From positions 186,001-250,000 of the forward strand of contig MKVK01000043.1 in the NCBI GenBank assembly GCA_001898825.1: a DNA stretch of 64,000 bases, written 5' to 3'. This stretch comes from Magnetospirillum sp. 64-120. Its GTDB lineage: Bacteria; Pseudomonadota; Alphaproteobacteria; Rhodospirillales; Magnetospirillaceae. The position numbers and the translations under genes are program-made. Within the stretch, counting starts at the first letter, position 1. Each line of letters opens with the position of its first letter. The notes beneath the pieces are model-generated. The model was not told where the DNA came from, searched no databases, and was given only the letters and a program-made list of their open reading frames with translations. Positions 18,616 to 25,628 of the stretch are shown here, one piece after another.

Positions 18616-18996
18616 TCAGGACAGCGAGTGTAGGCCGACCAGATTGCCTTCGCTATCGACGATGTGGGCCATGAAGCCCCAGGATTCGGGAAGCGCGGTC
18701 TTGGGCAGGAGCACTTTGCCACCGGCCGCCTCGACCCGCGACAGCGGCACCGCCAGGTCGGCGCCGCCATTCAGGTAGACGATGGCGCCGCTGCCGGGTT
18801 GGTGGGTGCCTTGCGCCTTGACAATGCCGCCCTTGACCGCTTCGGCGGGGGCGTCGAACACCACCATCTCGCCGGCGACGTCACAGGTCATGCGGCTGAG
18901 GGCGCCGGGGAACAAGGCTTCATAGAATTTTTGGGCACGGTCCAGGTCCTGCGCGGCAAGCTCGAACCAGGTGCAGACATGCGGGGTTTTATCCAT
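18616..18996 (-). CDS. VOC (glyoxalase/bleomycin-resistance fold) protein
   Basis: This 126-residue protein has the paired beta-alpha-beta-beta-beta modules of the vicinal oxygen chelate superfamily: CTWFELAAQDLDRAQKFYEALFPG in the first half and RVEAAGGKVLLPKTALPESWGFMAHIVDSEGNLVGLHSL in the second. Such small single-copy VOC proteins next to YafY-type regulators are common and usually of unknown substrate. A metal-dependent enzyme or a binding protein is possible; the sequence does not decide. Confidence 0.8.
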   Translation of the reverse strand: MDKTPHVCTWFELAAQDLDRAQKFYEALFPGALSRMTCDVAGEMVVFDAPAEAVKGGIVKAQGTHQPGSGAIVYLNGGADLAVPLSRVEAAGGKVLLPKTALPESWGFMAHIVDSEGNLVGLHSLS

Positions 18997-19053
18997 GGTG
19001 TTTTCCTTGTGTGTAAAGTGAAACGGCGCGCCATGGGGAAGCTAGCAAAACCC

Positions 19054-19075
19054 TGCTGACAGCGTTGTGTCAGCA
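19054..19075. promoter_or_regulatory. Perfect inverted repeat upstream of the VOC/WYL pair
   Basis: TGCTGACA and TGTCAGCA flank a six-base spacer, 57 bases before the VOC start and 160 before scoA. A dyad of this size in the promoter of a regulator-target operon suggests the binding site of the WYL regulator, though control of scoAB is also possible. The assignment is inference. Confidence 0.55.
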
Positions 19076-19235
19076 AGATCACCTGCGGCCAACCTTTATC
19101 ATCCGACGCCCCTTGCCACTTTCCCCGCGTATCGCTTCGCGCTAAGGTCATCGCCAAGCGGGGCGGGTGAGCCGCCCCGGACAAGGGAGGCTGGTCATCC
19201 CCAAGATGGCCGCCTGATAACGGGCAAAGGACAAC

Positions 19236-19937
19236 ATGCGCAAAGTCTATACCGACGCTACGAGCGCCCTTGCCGGGCTGTTGCACGACGGCATGACCAT
19301 CATGGCCGGCGGTTTCGGCCTGTGCGGCATTCCCGAAAACCTGATCGAAGCCATCAAGATCACCGGGGTGAAGAACCTGACGGTGATCTCGAACAATTGC
19401 GGCGTCGACGGCTGGGGCCTGGGCCGCCTTTTGGATAACGGCCAGATCAAGAAGATGATCTCGTCCTATGTGGGCGAGAACAAGCTGTTCGCCCAGCAAT
19501 ACCTGTCGGGCCAGCTGGAACTGGAATTCAACCCGCAAGGCACCCTGGCCGAGCGTATCCGCGCCGGCGGCGCCGGCATTCCCGCCTTCTTCACCAAGAC
19601 CGGCGTCGGCACCGTGGTCGCCGACGGCAAGGAAGTGCGTGAATTCAACGGCGAGAAGTACGTCATGGAAACCGGCCTGGTGGCCGACCTTTCCATCGTC
19701 AAGGCTTGGACCGGCGACACCGAGGGCAACCTCGTCTATCGCAAGACCGCGCGCAACTTCAACCCGATGATGGCCACCGCCGGCAAGATCACCGTCGCCG
19801 AAGTGGAACATCTGGTGAAGCCGGGCGAGATCGACCCCGACCACATCCACACGCCCGGCATCTATGTGAAGCGCATCATCCTGGGCAAGGATTACGAAAA
19901 GCGCATCGAACAGCGCACCACCCGCAAGCGGGTCTGA
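19236..19937 (+). CDS. scoA: 3-oxoacid (succinyl-CoA:acetoacetate) CoA-transferase subunit A
   Basis: With ScoB this forms the enzyme that moves CoA from succinyl-CoA to acetoacetate, letting the cell use ketone bodies or products of polyhydroxybutyrate breakdown. The 233-residue protein has the family I CoA-transferase N-terminal signature [13 protein letters not shown] and the later [34 protein letters not shown] block. The ATG has AAAGGA at good spacing. The closely spaced scoB follows 13 bases on, and both share a terminator. A related acetate or adipate CoA-transferase cannot be excluded, but these blocks fit the succinyl-CoA type best. Confidence 0.92.
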   Translation: MRKVYTDATSALAGLLHDGMTIMAGGFGLCGIPENLIEAIKITGVKNLTVISNNCGVDGWGLGRLLDNGQIKKMISSYVGENKLFAQQYLSGQLELEFNPQGTLAERIRAGGAGIPAFFTKTGVGTVVADGKEVREFNGEKYVMETGLVADLSIVKAWTGDTEGNLVYRKTARNFNPMMATAGKITVAEVEHLVKPGEIDPDHIHTPGIYVKRIILGKDYEKRIEQRTTRKRV

Positions 19938-19950
19938 AGGGAAAACGACG

Positions 19951-20592
19951 ATGGCTTGGACTCGTGAAGAAATGGCGGCCCGCGCCGCCCGCGAATTGCA
20001 GGATGGCTTTTACGTCAACCTGGGCATCGGCATCCCCACCTTGGTTGCCAATTACATCCCCGACGGCATGCAAGTGACCCTGCAGTCGGAAAACGGCATG
20101 CTGGGCATGGGCCCGTTCCCGTTCGAAGGCGAAGAAGACGCCGATCTGATCAATGCCGGCAAGCAGACCATCACTGAATTGCCGACCTCGTCCTTCTTCT
20201 CGTCGGCGGATTCCTTCGCCATGATCCGGGGCGGCCATATCGACCTGTCGATCTTGGGAGCCATGCAGGTGGCGTCCAATGGCGATCTGGCCAACTGGAT
20301 GATCCCCGGCAAGATGGTCAAGGGCATGGGCGGCGCCATGGATCTGGTGGCCGGCGTGAAAAAGGTCGTCGTTGTGATGGAACACAACGCCAAGGACGGC
20401 GAAAAGAAGCTGTTGAACGCCTGCAACCTGCCGCTGACCGGCGCCGGTGTGGTCGATCTGGTGATCACCGATCTGGCGGTGTTTTCCATCGACAAGCACG
20501 GCAAGGGCGGCATGACCCTGTTGGAAATGGCCCCCGGCGTCACCGTCGAGGAATTGCGTTCCAAGACCGAGGCCGACTTCGCCGTCGCCTGA
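19951..20592 (+). CDS. scoB: 3-oxoacid (succinyl-CoA:acetoacetate) CoA-transferase subunit B
   Basis: This 213-residue partner of ScoA carries the active-site glutamate that forms the CoA thioester intermediate, in [10 protein letters not shown], and the conserved [14 protein letters not shown] and [14 protein letters not shown] segments. Length and order match bacterial B subunits. It is the last gene before a strong terminator. Confidence 0.93.
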   Translation: MAWTREEMAARAARELQDGFYVNLGIGIPTLVANYIPDGMQVTLQSENGMLGMGPFPFEGEEDADLINAGKQTITELPTSSFFSSADSFAMIRGGHIDLSILGAMQVASNGDLANWMIPGKMVKGMGGAMDLVAGVKKVVVVMEHNAKDGEKKLLNACNLPLTGAGVVDLVITDLAVFSIDKHGKGGMTLLEMAPGVTVEELRSKTEADFAVA

Positions 20593-20611
20593 GGTTTTGT
20601 GTCGAGACGAA

Positions 20612-20639
20612 AAGCCGGGCAGCGATGCCCGGCTTTTTT
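20612..20639 (+). terminator. Rho-independent terminator after scoAB
   Basis: AAGCCGGGC and GCCCGGCTT form a nine-pair stem around AGCGAT, followed by a T run. It closes the scoAB transcript and lies just before the end of the convergent modD gene. Confidence 0.9.
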
Positions 20640-20656
20640 ATTTGCCGCCCATAAGG

Positions 20657-21487
20657 TTATTTTCCAATCGTCACCGCCACGTCCTTGGGCGGCGCCCAAT
20701 AGGGGGCCGAGGTCACCAGCACCCGCGCCCCGGCGCGGACATAGTCGCCAGCGTTGGCCGCGTTGACGCCGCCGGCCACCGCCACGGTGCCGTCCCAGTC
20801 GGCGAGTGCGTGCACCAGTTCAGACACCTTGTCGGGACTGAACTTTTCCAGTTGCAGCACGTGCACTCCGGCCTGGGCGGCATCCAATGCCGTGTCGATG
20901 TTGGATACCTCCATCACCACCTTCTTTTCCGGCGCCTTGCGCTTTAGATCGCCGACCAAGGCCTTCAGTGGTCGTGCCCCGGTAAAGGCCAGATGCTCGG
21001 CGAAGACCAGCAGGGTTTCCGACAATCCCAGACGATGCGGCACGGCGCCGCCGGCCAGGATGGCTTTGACCGCCACCGCCCGGGTGCCGGGAAACGCCTT
21101 GCGGGTGCAGGCCACCGTCACCGACGAATCCACCGCATGGGCGCTCGCGACGATGGATGCGGCGGCGCTGGCGATGCCGCCGGCCATTTCCAACAGGGTC
21201 TGCGCCACCTTCCAGCCGGCCAACAGGGACGCGGCCGGACCTTTGGCGGTCAGGATGGTGTCGCCGGCCGCCAGATGCGAGCCGTCTTGGGCTTCCAGTC
21301 TGACGCTGGCGCCGGCCAGTTCCAGAATGCGGGCGGCTTCCGGGGCCAGGGCGAGGACCATGGAATTGCGGGCGGCAAAGCGCATGTGGCCGGGTTCGTC
21401 GCCGATGCCCAGGGATTGGGTGGTCAAGTCGCCGAAGGGCACGTCCTCGGACAGCCAGGCTTGCAAGGTGGAATCGGGCAGGCGCAT
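20657..21487 (-). CDS. modD: ModD, quinolinate phosphoribosyltransferase-like protein of molybdate loci
   Basis: This 276-residue protein has the nicotinate-nucleotide pyrophosphorylase fold: N-terminal EDVPFGDLTTQSLGI, the catalytic-core ACTRKAFPGTRAVAVKAILAGGAVPHRLGLSETLLVF and the phosphate-binding end VAVAGGVNAANAGDYVRAGARVLVTSAPY. The version with PHRLGLSET and no NadC-type context matches ModD, found with molybdate transport genes but with no proven role. Here no modABC is nearby, although two large molybdenum enzymes could use it (NasA lies 4 kb away). It is monocistronic and divergent from the small repeat protein gene. Confidence 0.85.
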   Translation of the reverse strand: MRLPDSTLQAWLSEDVPFGDLTTQSLGIGDEPGHMRFAARNSMVLALAPEAARILELAGASVRLEAQDGSHLAAGDTILTAKGPAASLLAGWKVAQTLLEMAGGIASAAASIVASAHAVDSSVTVACTRKAFPGTRAVAVKAILAGGAVPHRLGLSETLLVFAEHLAFTGARPLKALVGDLKRKAPEKKVVMEVSNIDTALDAAQAGVHVLQLEKFSPDKVSELVHALADWDGTVAVAGGVNAANAGDYVRAGARVLVTSAPYWAPPKDVAVTIGK

Positions 21488-21592
21488 GGGAAGACCTTGG
21501 GTGAAGGGGGCGTTCAGTAGAGCGTGACGCGCCGCGCCTGTCCAGAGGGCGGGGTGGCGGCATATCAGTGTCTAGGAATATGAACCTATTTA

Positions 21593-21612
21593 AAAACGAA
21601 ACGTTTCGTTTT
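21593..21612. promoter_or_regulatory. Perfect 20-bp palindrome, candidate TetR operator
   Basis: AAAACGAAACGTTTCGTTTT is its own reverse complement over all 20 bases. It sits 53 bases before the small exported-protein gene, whose downstream neighbour is a TetR regulator, in an AT-rich promoter region shared with modD. TetR dimers bind dyads of this kind, so autoregulation of the pair is the simplest reading. Confidence 0.7.
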
Positions 21613-21665
21613 ATAACTCACTCCATCGAACGAACATTCTTCCTCCCTTTCAAGGACTTACGATC

Positions 21666-21986
21666 ATGAACGCTTTTTCCCGCAAGACCGCTTTGTTGAC
21701 CATCCTGGCTTCGCTGGCCGCCGCTCCGGCTTTCGCCGCCGAGGTCGTGCTGGTGACCCATGACGAAGGCAATACCGGGCCGTTCTTCGCCCAGACGGAA
21801 ACCCGTTCCGCCCCCGAAGCCTATGTCAACCAGATCGGTCTGGTGCTGCATGACGACAGCAATTCCGGCCCGGAACTGAACGCGGCCCATCCGGCCTCTC
21901 ATCCGGCCCATGCCGCTGCGCAGGGCAAGGTCCAGGTTGTCGCCCGTGACGACGGCCAGACCGCCCCGCAGGTGATCATCCGCTGA
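21666..21986 (+). CDS. Small exported protein with three HDD-x-N-x-GP repeats
   Basis: I do not recognise a family. The 106-residue product has a clear signal peptide (basic MNAFSRK, hydrophobic core, AAPAFAA cleavage site), leaving about 81 residues for the periplasm or outside. The mature part holds three imperfect copies of a motif at 32-39 (HDEGNTGP), 62-69 (HDDSNSGP) and 94-101 (RDDGQTAP), each after a short beta-like run (VVLVT, IGLVL, VQVVA) and spaced 30-32 residues apart. Histidines are common between copies 2 and 3 (AAHPASHPAHAAA). Acidic and histidine residues could bind metal, but that is a guess. AAGGA precedes the ATG. It lies behind a perfect palindrome and just before a TetR gene. 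Confidence 0.8.
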   Translation: MNAFSRKTALLTILASLAAAPAFAAEVVLVTHDEGNTGPFFAQTETRSAPEAYVNQIGLVLHDDSNSGPELNAAHPASHPAHAAAQGKVQVVARDDGQTAPQVIIR

Positions 21987-21992
21987 CCCTGG

Positions 21993-22025
21993 AAGGGGCC
22001 GCCCGTCATCGATGGGTGGCCCCTT
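21993..22025 (+). terminator. Hairpin between the small exported protein and tetR
   Basis: AAGGGGCCGCCC can pair with GGGTGGCCCCTT (one G-T pair) around a nine-base loop, just after the stop of the small gene. No T run follows, so it may lower read-through into the regulator gene or protect the upstream message. Confidence 0.5.
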
Positions 22026-22092
22026 GGGCGTCCGGGGTAGCGGGAAAGCCTGGGCTGTCGTATGATCGACCATCAGCCAAGGATTGCTCGCC

Positions 22093-22692
22093 GTGAACGG
22101 AAACGAACCGATCCGCCATCCGGGACGGCCCCGTTGCGAAGCCACCCGCAAGGCCATTTTGTCCGCTGCCCGGCGGATGTTCGAGTCTTCGAACCTGCGC
22201 GATCTGACCATCGACGCCATCGCCAAGCAGGCCGGTGTGTCCAAGGCGACCATCTATCGCTGGTGGAACAACAAGGCCGACCTTGTCATGGACGCCTGTC
22301 TGGAGGAATTGCGCGAATACGCCACCTTCAACTGCAAGGAAGGTTCCGCCGTCGAGGTGATCACCGGACAGATGCGCCGGCTGATCCAGGTTTATCGCGG
22401 CCCCACCGGACGCATCGTCGCCCAGTTGATGGCCGAAGGTCAGTACCAGCCGGAAATCTGTTCGCGCTTCCTGGCGTCCCACGGCGAGATCCGCTGTCGC
22501 GAATTACAGGAAATCCTGGGCGGTGAACGCGAACAGGTGATCTTTCTGGCCGACCTGCTGTATGGCCCCATCTATTTCCGTCTGATCCGCCATTCCTGTC
22601 CGCTGGACGACAGTTTCGCCGACATGCTGTGCGCGCACGCCGCCATCTGGATCAAGCAATGGCTGGACGGGACCTTCTTCCCGCCCGCCTGA
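22093..22692 (+). CDS. TetR-family transcriptional regulator
   Basis: This 199-residue repressor has the TetR DNA-binding domain (TRKAILSAARRMFESSNLRDLTIDAIAKQAGVSKATIYRWWNNKADLVMDA) and a helical ligand domain of the kind with a TetR_C_16/33-like end (RFLASHGEIRCRELQEILGGERE...LYGPIYFRLI). The GTG start is chosen because AAGGA lies nine bases upstream; a TTG three codons earlier would overlap that site. It follows the small exported protein gene by about 100 bases and probably binds the perfect palindrome upstream of it. The ligand is unknown. Confidence 0.88.
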   Translation: MNGNEPIRHPGRPRCEATRKAILSAARRMFESSNLRDLTIDAIAKQAGVSKATIYRWWNNKADLVMDACLEELREYATFNCKEGSAVEVITGQMRRLIQVYRGPTGRIVAQLMAEGQYQPEICSRFLASHGEIRCRELQEILGGEREQVIFLADLLYGPIYFRLIRHSCPLDDSFADMLCAHAAIWIKQWLDGTFFPPA

Positions 22693-22695
22693 TCC

Positions 22696-25296
22696 CTAGG
22701 CGACAGCCGCCTTTTCGTGTTCCCCCAGCAAGCCTTTCAATTCGGCGACGCACGACCCGCAACCGGTGCCGGCTTTCAGGGCGGCGCCGATTTCGGCGAC
22801 CGTGCCGGCCTGACCACTGCTGATCAGCTTTTGGATGGTGTGCAGTCCCACCGAGAAACAGGCGCAGACGATGGGGCCTTGGTCCACATGGCCGGCAGGC
22901 GCTTGGCCCGCCAGGATGGCGGCGCGGTCGGCGCCGTTTTCCAAGGGCTTGCCGATCAGTCCCGACACCCAGGCTTGGGCCATGTCGGGGCGGCCGGGGG
23001 CGATGAACAGGGCTGCCCGCAACTGACCATTTTGGGTCCAGGCATAGCGGGCGATGCCGCGGGCCTGATCCTGGATTTCCAGGCGGTGGCTGCCGTAACG
23101 CCGATCCAGGGCGGACACCAGAATTTCCTGCTGTTCGGGGGTGTCGCCGGCTAGTTCGGTGACCTGTGACGCCCCCAGACGGTGGCGGTTCCACCACGGT
23201 GTCGTCACCGGTGGCGCGTCGGCGGAAATCAGGGCGCCGGCCCAGGCCGCCGCGAAGGCTGTCACCTTGACGGCGGCATGCTTGGATTCCGGTTGGCCCG
23301 ACAGCAGATCGGTATGGGCGGGCAGAATTCGGCCGACCACGCCCTCGGCGCTGTAGCAATCGTTCCAGTGCATGGGCAGGAAGACCTGACCGGGGCTTTG
23401 TTCGGTGGTCACCCGGGCGCGGGCCACCATGCGGCCCAGACGCGAACGGATGGACGCCAATTGACCATCGACGACGCCGGCCTTGGCGGCGTCGTCGGGA
23501 TGGATGTCCAAAAGCGGTTCGGATCGATGGCCCGACAGGCGAGGGGCCAGCCCGGTGCGGGTCATGGTGTGCCAGTGATCGCGATAGCGCCCGGTGTTCA
23601 GGCGCAGAGGGTATTGCTGGTTGGGGGCTTCCTTGGGGGCGCGATAGGTGACGGCCAGCAGATTGGCGCGGCCGTCGGGGGTATAGAAACGGCCATCGCC
23701 GAAGAAGCGCTTGGCCCCCCATTGGAAGGGGCGGAAGCCATCGTAATCCAGCTTCAGCGCCTCGGTCAGGTCCAGGTCGCGGCTGCCCTTGTTCTCGAAC
23801 CCGGTCATCCGGGCGTATTCAGCGAACACATCGCCCGGCTTTTGCCAGCCGAAAGCGTGGCCGAAGCCCAGTTCCTGGGCCACTTGCGCCACCGCCCACC
23901 AATCGGGTTTGGCCTCGCCGGCCGGCGCCAAGAAGGGTAATTGGCGTGAAATCGTGCGGTCGGAATTGGTCACCGTGCCGCTTTTCTCGCCCCAGGCATG
24001 GGCCGGCAGCCTGATATGGGCGTAACGAAGCGTGTCGGTGTCGGTGACGCAATCGGAGACCACCACCACCGGGCATTTGGCCAAAGCGCGGCGCACCAGA
24101 TCGGATTCGGGCAGGCTGACCGCCGGGTTGGTGGCCATGATCCACAATGCCTTGACCTTGCCGGCATCGATGGCGCGGAACAGGTCGACGGCCTTCAGCC
24201 CTTCCTTGGTTGCTATGCGCGGCGCGTCCCAGAAGCGGCGGACCCGGTCGACGCTGATGGCGTCGAACCCCATATGGGCGGCCAGTTGGTTGGCCAACCC
24301 GCCCACTTCGCGGCCGCCCATGGCGTTGGGCTGGCCGGTGACCGAGAACGGCCCCATGCCGGGGTGGCCGATGCGCCCCGTCGCCAGATGCACGTTGATG
24401 ATGGCATTGACCTTGTCGGTACCGGCCGAGGATTGGTTGACGCCCTGCGAGAAGATGGTCACCACCTTCTGGTTGGTGGCGAACAGGTCGAAGAAATGGG
24501 CGATCTTGGCCGGGTCCAGGCCGGTGACGGCGACGTCGTCGGCGCGTGCCGCCGCCAGCGCTTCGGTGAAGCCGTTGGTGTGGTCGTCGATGAAGGCGAA
24601 ATCCAGTACCCCGGCGGCCTCGCAATGGGCCAACAGCGCGTTGAACAAGGCGACGTCGGAACCGGGCGCAAGCGGCAGATGCAGGTCGGCGATGTCGCAG
24701 CAATCGGTGCGTCGGGGATCGACGACCACCACGGTGGTGCCGCGATCCTCGCGGGCTTTTTTCAGCCGCTGGAACAGCACCGGGTGGCACCAAGCCAGGT
24801 TGGACCCCACCAACACCACCAGATCGGCCAGTTCGATGTCTTCATAGCAGCCGGGCACGGTGTCGGCGCCGAAAGCGCGGCGGTGGCCGGCCACGGTCGA
24901 CGCCATGCACAGCCGCGAATTGGTGTCGACGTTGGCGGTGCCCAGGAAGCCCTTGGCCAGCTTGTTGGCGGCGTAATAATCCTCGGTCAGCAACTGGCCG
25001 GACAGGTAGAAGGCGAATGAATCAGGTCCGTGCAGGCCGATGACCGAGCGGATGCGGCCGGCCGTCTCGACGATGGCGGTGCGCCAGTCGGTCTTGCGGC
25101 CGTCCACCACCGGTTCCAGCAGCCGGGTTTCCAGCCCCAAGGTGTCGGCCAGCGCCGTGCCCTTGGAACACAGCCGGCCGTAATTGGCCGGGTGTTCGGG
25201 ATCACCCCGCACCACCCAGCCATCGCTTCCCTTCTCGGCGATGACGCCGCAGCCGGTGCCGCAATAAGGACAGGTGGTGCGGATGCGGTCAGCCAT
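22696..25296 (-). CDS. nasA: Assimilatory nitrate reductase catalytic subunit
   Basis: NasA reduces nitrate to nitrite in the cytoplasm with a bis-MGD molybdenum cofactor. The 866-residue protein begins with the [4Fe-4S] set CPYCGTGC...CSKG, continues with the molybdopterin oxidoreductase core (GQPNAMGGREVGGLANQLAAHMGF, ATNPAVSLPESD, HAWGEKSGTVTNSDR) and the dinucleotide-binding domain (LNTGRYRDHWHTMTRTG), and ends with a BFD-like [2Fe-2S] domain (CACFSVG...CGSCVAELKGLL), as in Klebsiella-type NasA. It is the last gene of the operon and its start overlaps the nirD stop by eight bases. No separate NasB/NasC-type electron donor gene is seen. Confidence 0.95.
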   Translation of the reverse strand: MADRIRTTCPYCGTGCGVIAEKGSDGWVVRGDPEHPANYGRLCSKGTALADTLGLETRLLEPVVDGRKTDWRTAIVETAGRIRSVIGLHGPDSFAFYLSGQLLTEDYYAANKLAKGFLGTANVDTNSRLCMASTVAGHRRAFGADTVPGCYEDIELADLVVLVGSNLAWCHPVLFQRLKKAREDRGTTVVVVDPRRTDCCDIADLHLPLAPGSDVALFNALLAHCEAAGVLDFAFIDDHTNGFTEALAAARADDVAVTGLDPAKIAHFFDLFATNQKVVTIFSQGVNQSSAGTDKVNAIINVHLATGRIGHPGMGPFSVTGQPNAMGGREVGGLANQLAAHMGFDAISVDRVRRFWDAPRIATKEGLKAVDLFRAIDAGKVKALWIMATNPAVSLPESDLVRRALAKCPVVVVSDCVTDTDTLRYAHIRLPAHAWGEKSGTVTNSDRTISRQLPFLAPAGEAKPDWWAVAQVAQELGFGHAFGWQKPGDVFAEYARMTGFENKGSRDLDLTEALKLDYDGFRPFQWGAKRFFGDGRFYTPDGRANLLAVTYRAPKEAPNQQYPLRLNTGRYRDHWHTMTRTGLAPRLSGHRSEPLLDIHPDDAAKAGVVDGQLASIRSRLGRMVARARVTTEQSPGQVFLPMHWNDCYSAEGVVGRILPAHTDLLSGQPESKHAAVKVTAFAAAWAGALISADAPPVTTPWWNRHRLGASQVTELAGDTPEQQEILVSALDRRYGSHRLEIQDQARGIARYAWTQNGQLRAALFIAPGRPDMAQAWVSGLIGKPLENGADRAAILAGQAPAGHVDQGPIVCACFSVGLHTIQKLISSGQAGTVAEIGAALKAGTGCGSCVAELKGLLGEHEKAAVA

Positions 25297-25627
25297 GGGC
25301 CACCTTCTTGGTGCTGACAACCAACCCCAGAAGCAGGCGGTCGCCGTCCTGCTTCAAGGGAAGCGTGGTGGTGCAGCCCTCGTCGGGGGCCTGGGCTTCG
25401 CCGCTGTTCAGGTCGATGACCCAATTGTGCAGCGGGCAGGCGACCTTGCGGCCCATGACGATGCCTTCCGACAACGGCCCGTTCTTGTGCGGGCATTTGT
25501 TGATCAGGGCGAAGACGTCGTCGTCGCCGGTGCGGAACACCGCCACTTCGCCCAGGGGGGTGTCAAGGGTGCGGGCGCCCAGGCGGGGAATGTCGGCCAG
25601 GGTGCCGATGTCGATCCAGTCGTTCAT
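25289..25627 (-). CDS. nirD: Nitrite reductase (NADH) small subunit, Rieske type
   Basis: This 112-residue subunit of assimilatory nitrite reductase has complete Rieske [2Fe-2S] ligands, CPH (in NKCPHKNG) and CPLH (in ACPLHNW). E. coli NirD keeps the fold but lacks the cluster ligands, so this is the cluster-bearing (NasE-like) form. It starts one base after the nirB stop and overlaps nasA, consistent with co-translation. Confidence 0.92.
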   Translation of the reverse strand: MNDWIDIGTLADIPRLGARTLDTPLGEVAVFRTGDDDVFALINKCPHKNGPLSEGIVMGRKVACPLHNWVIDLNSGEAQAPDEGCTTTLPLKQDGDRLLLGLVVSTKKVAHG

Positions 25628-25628
25628 G

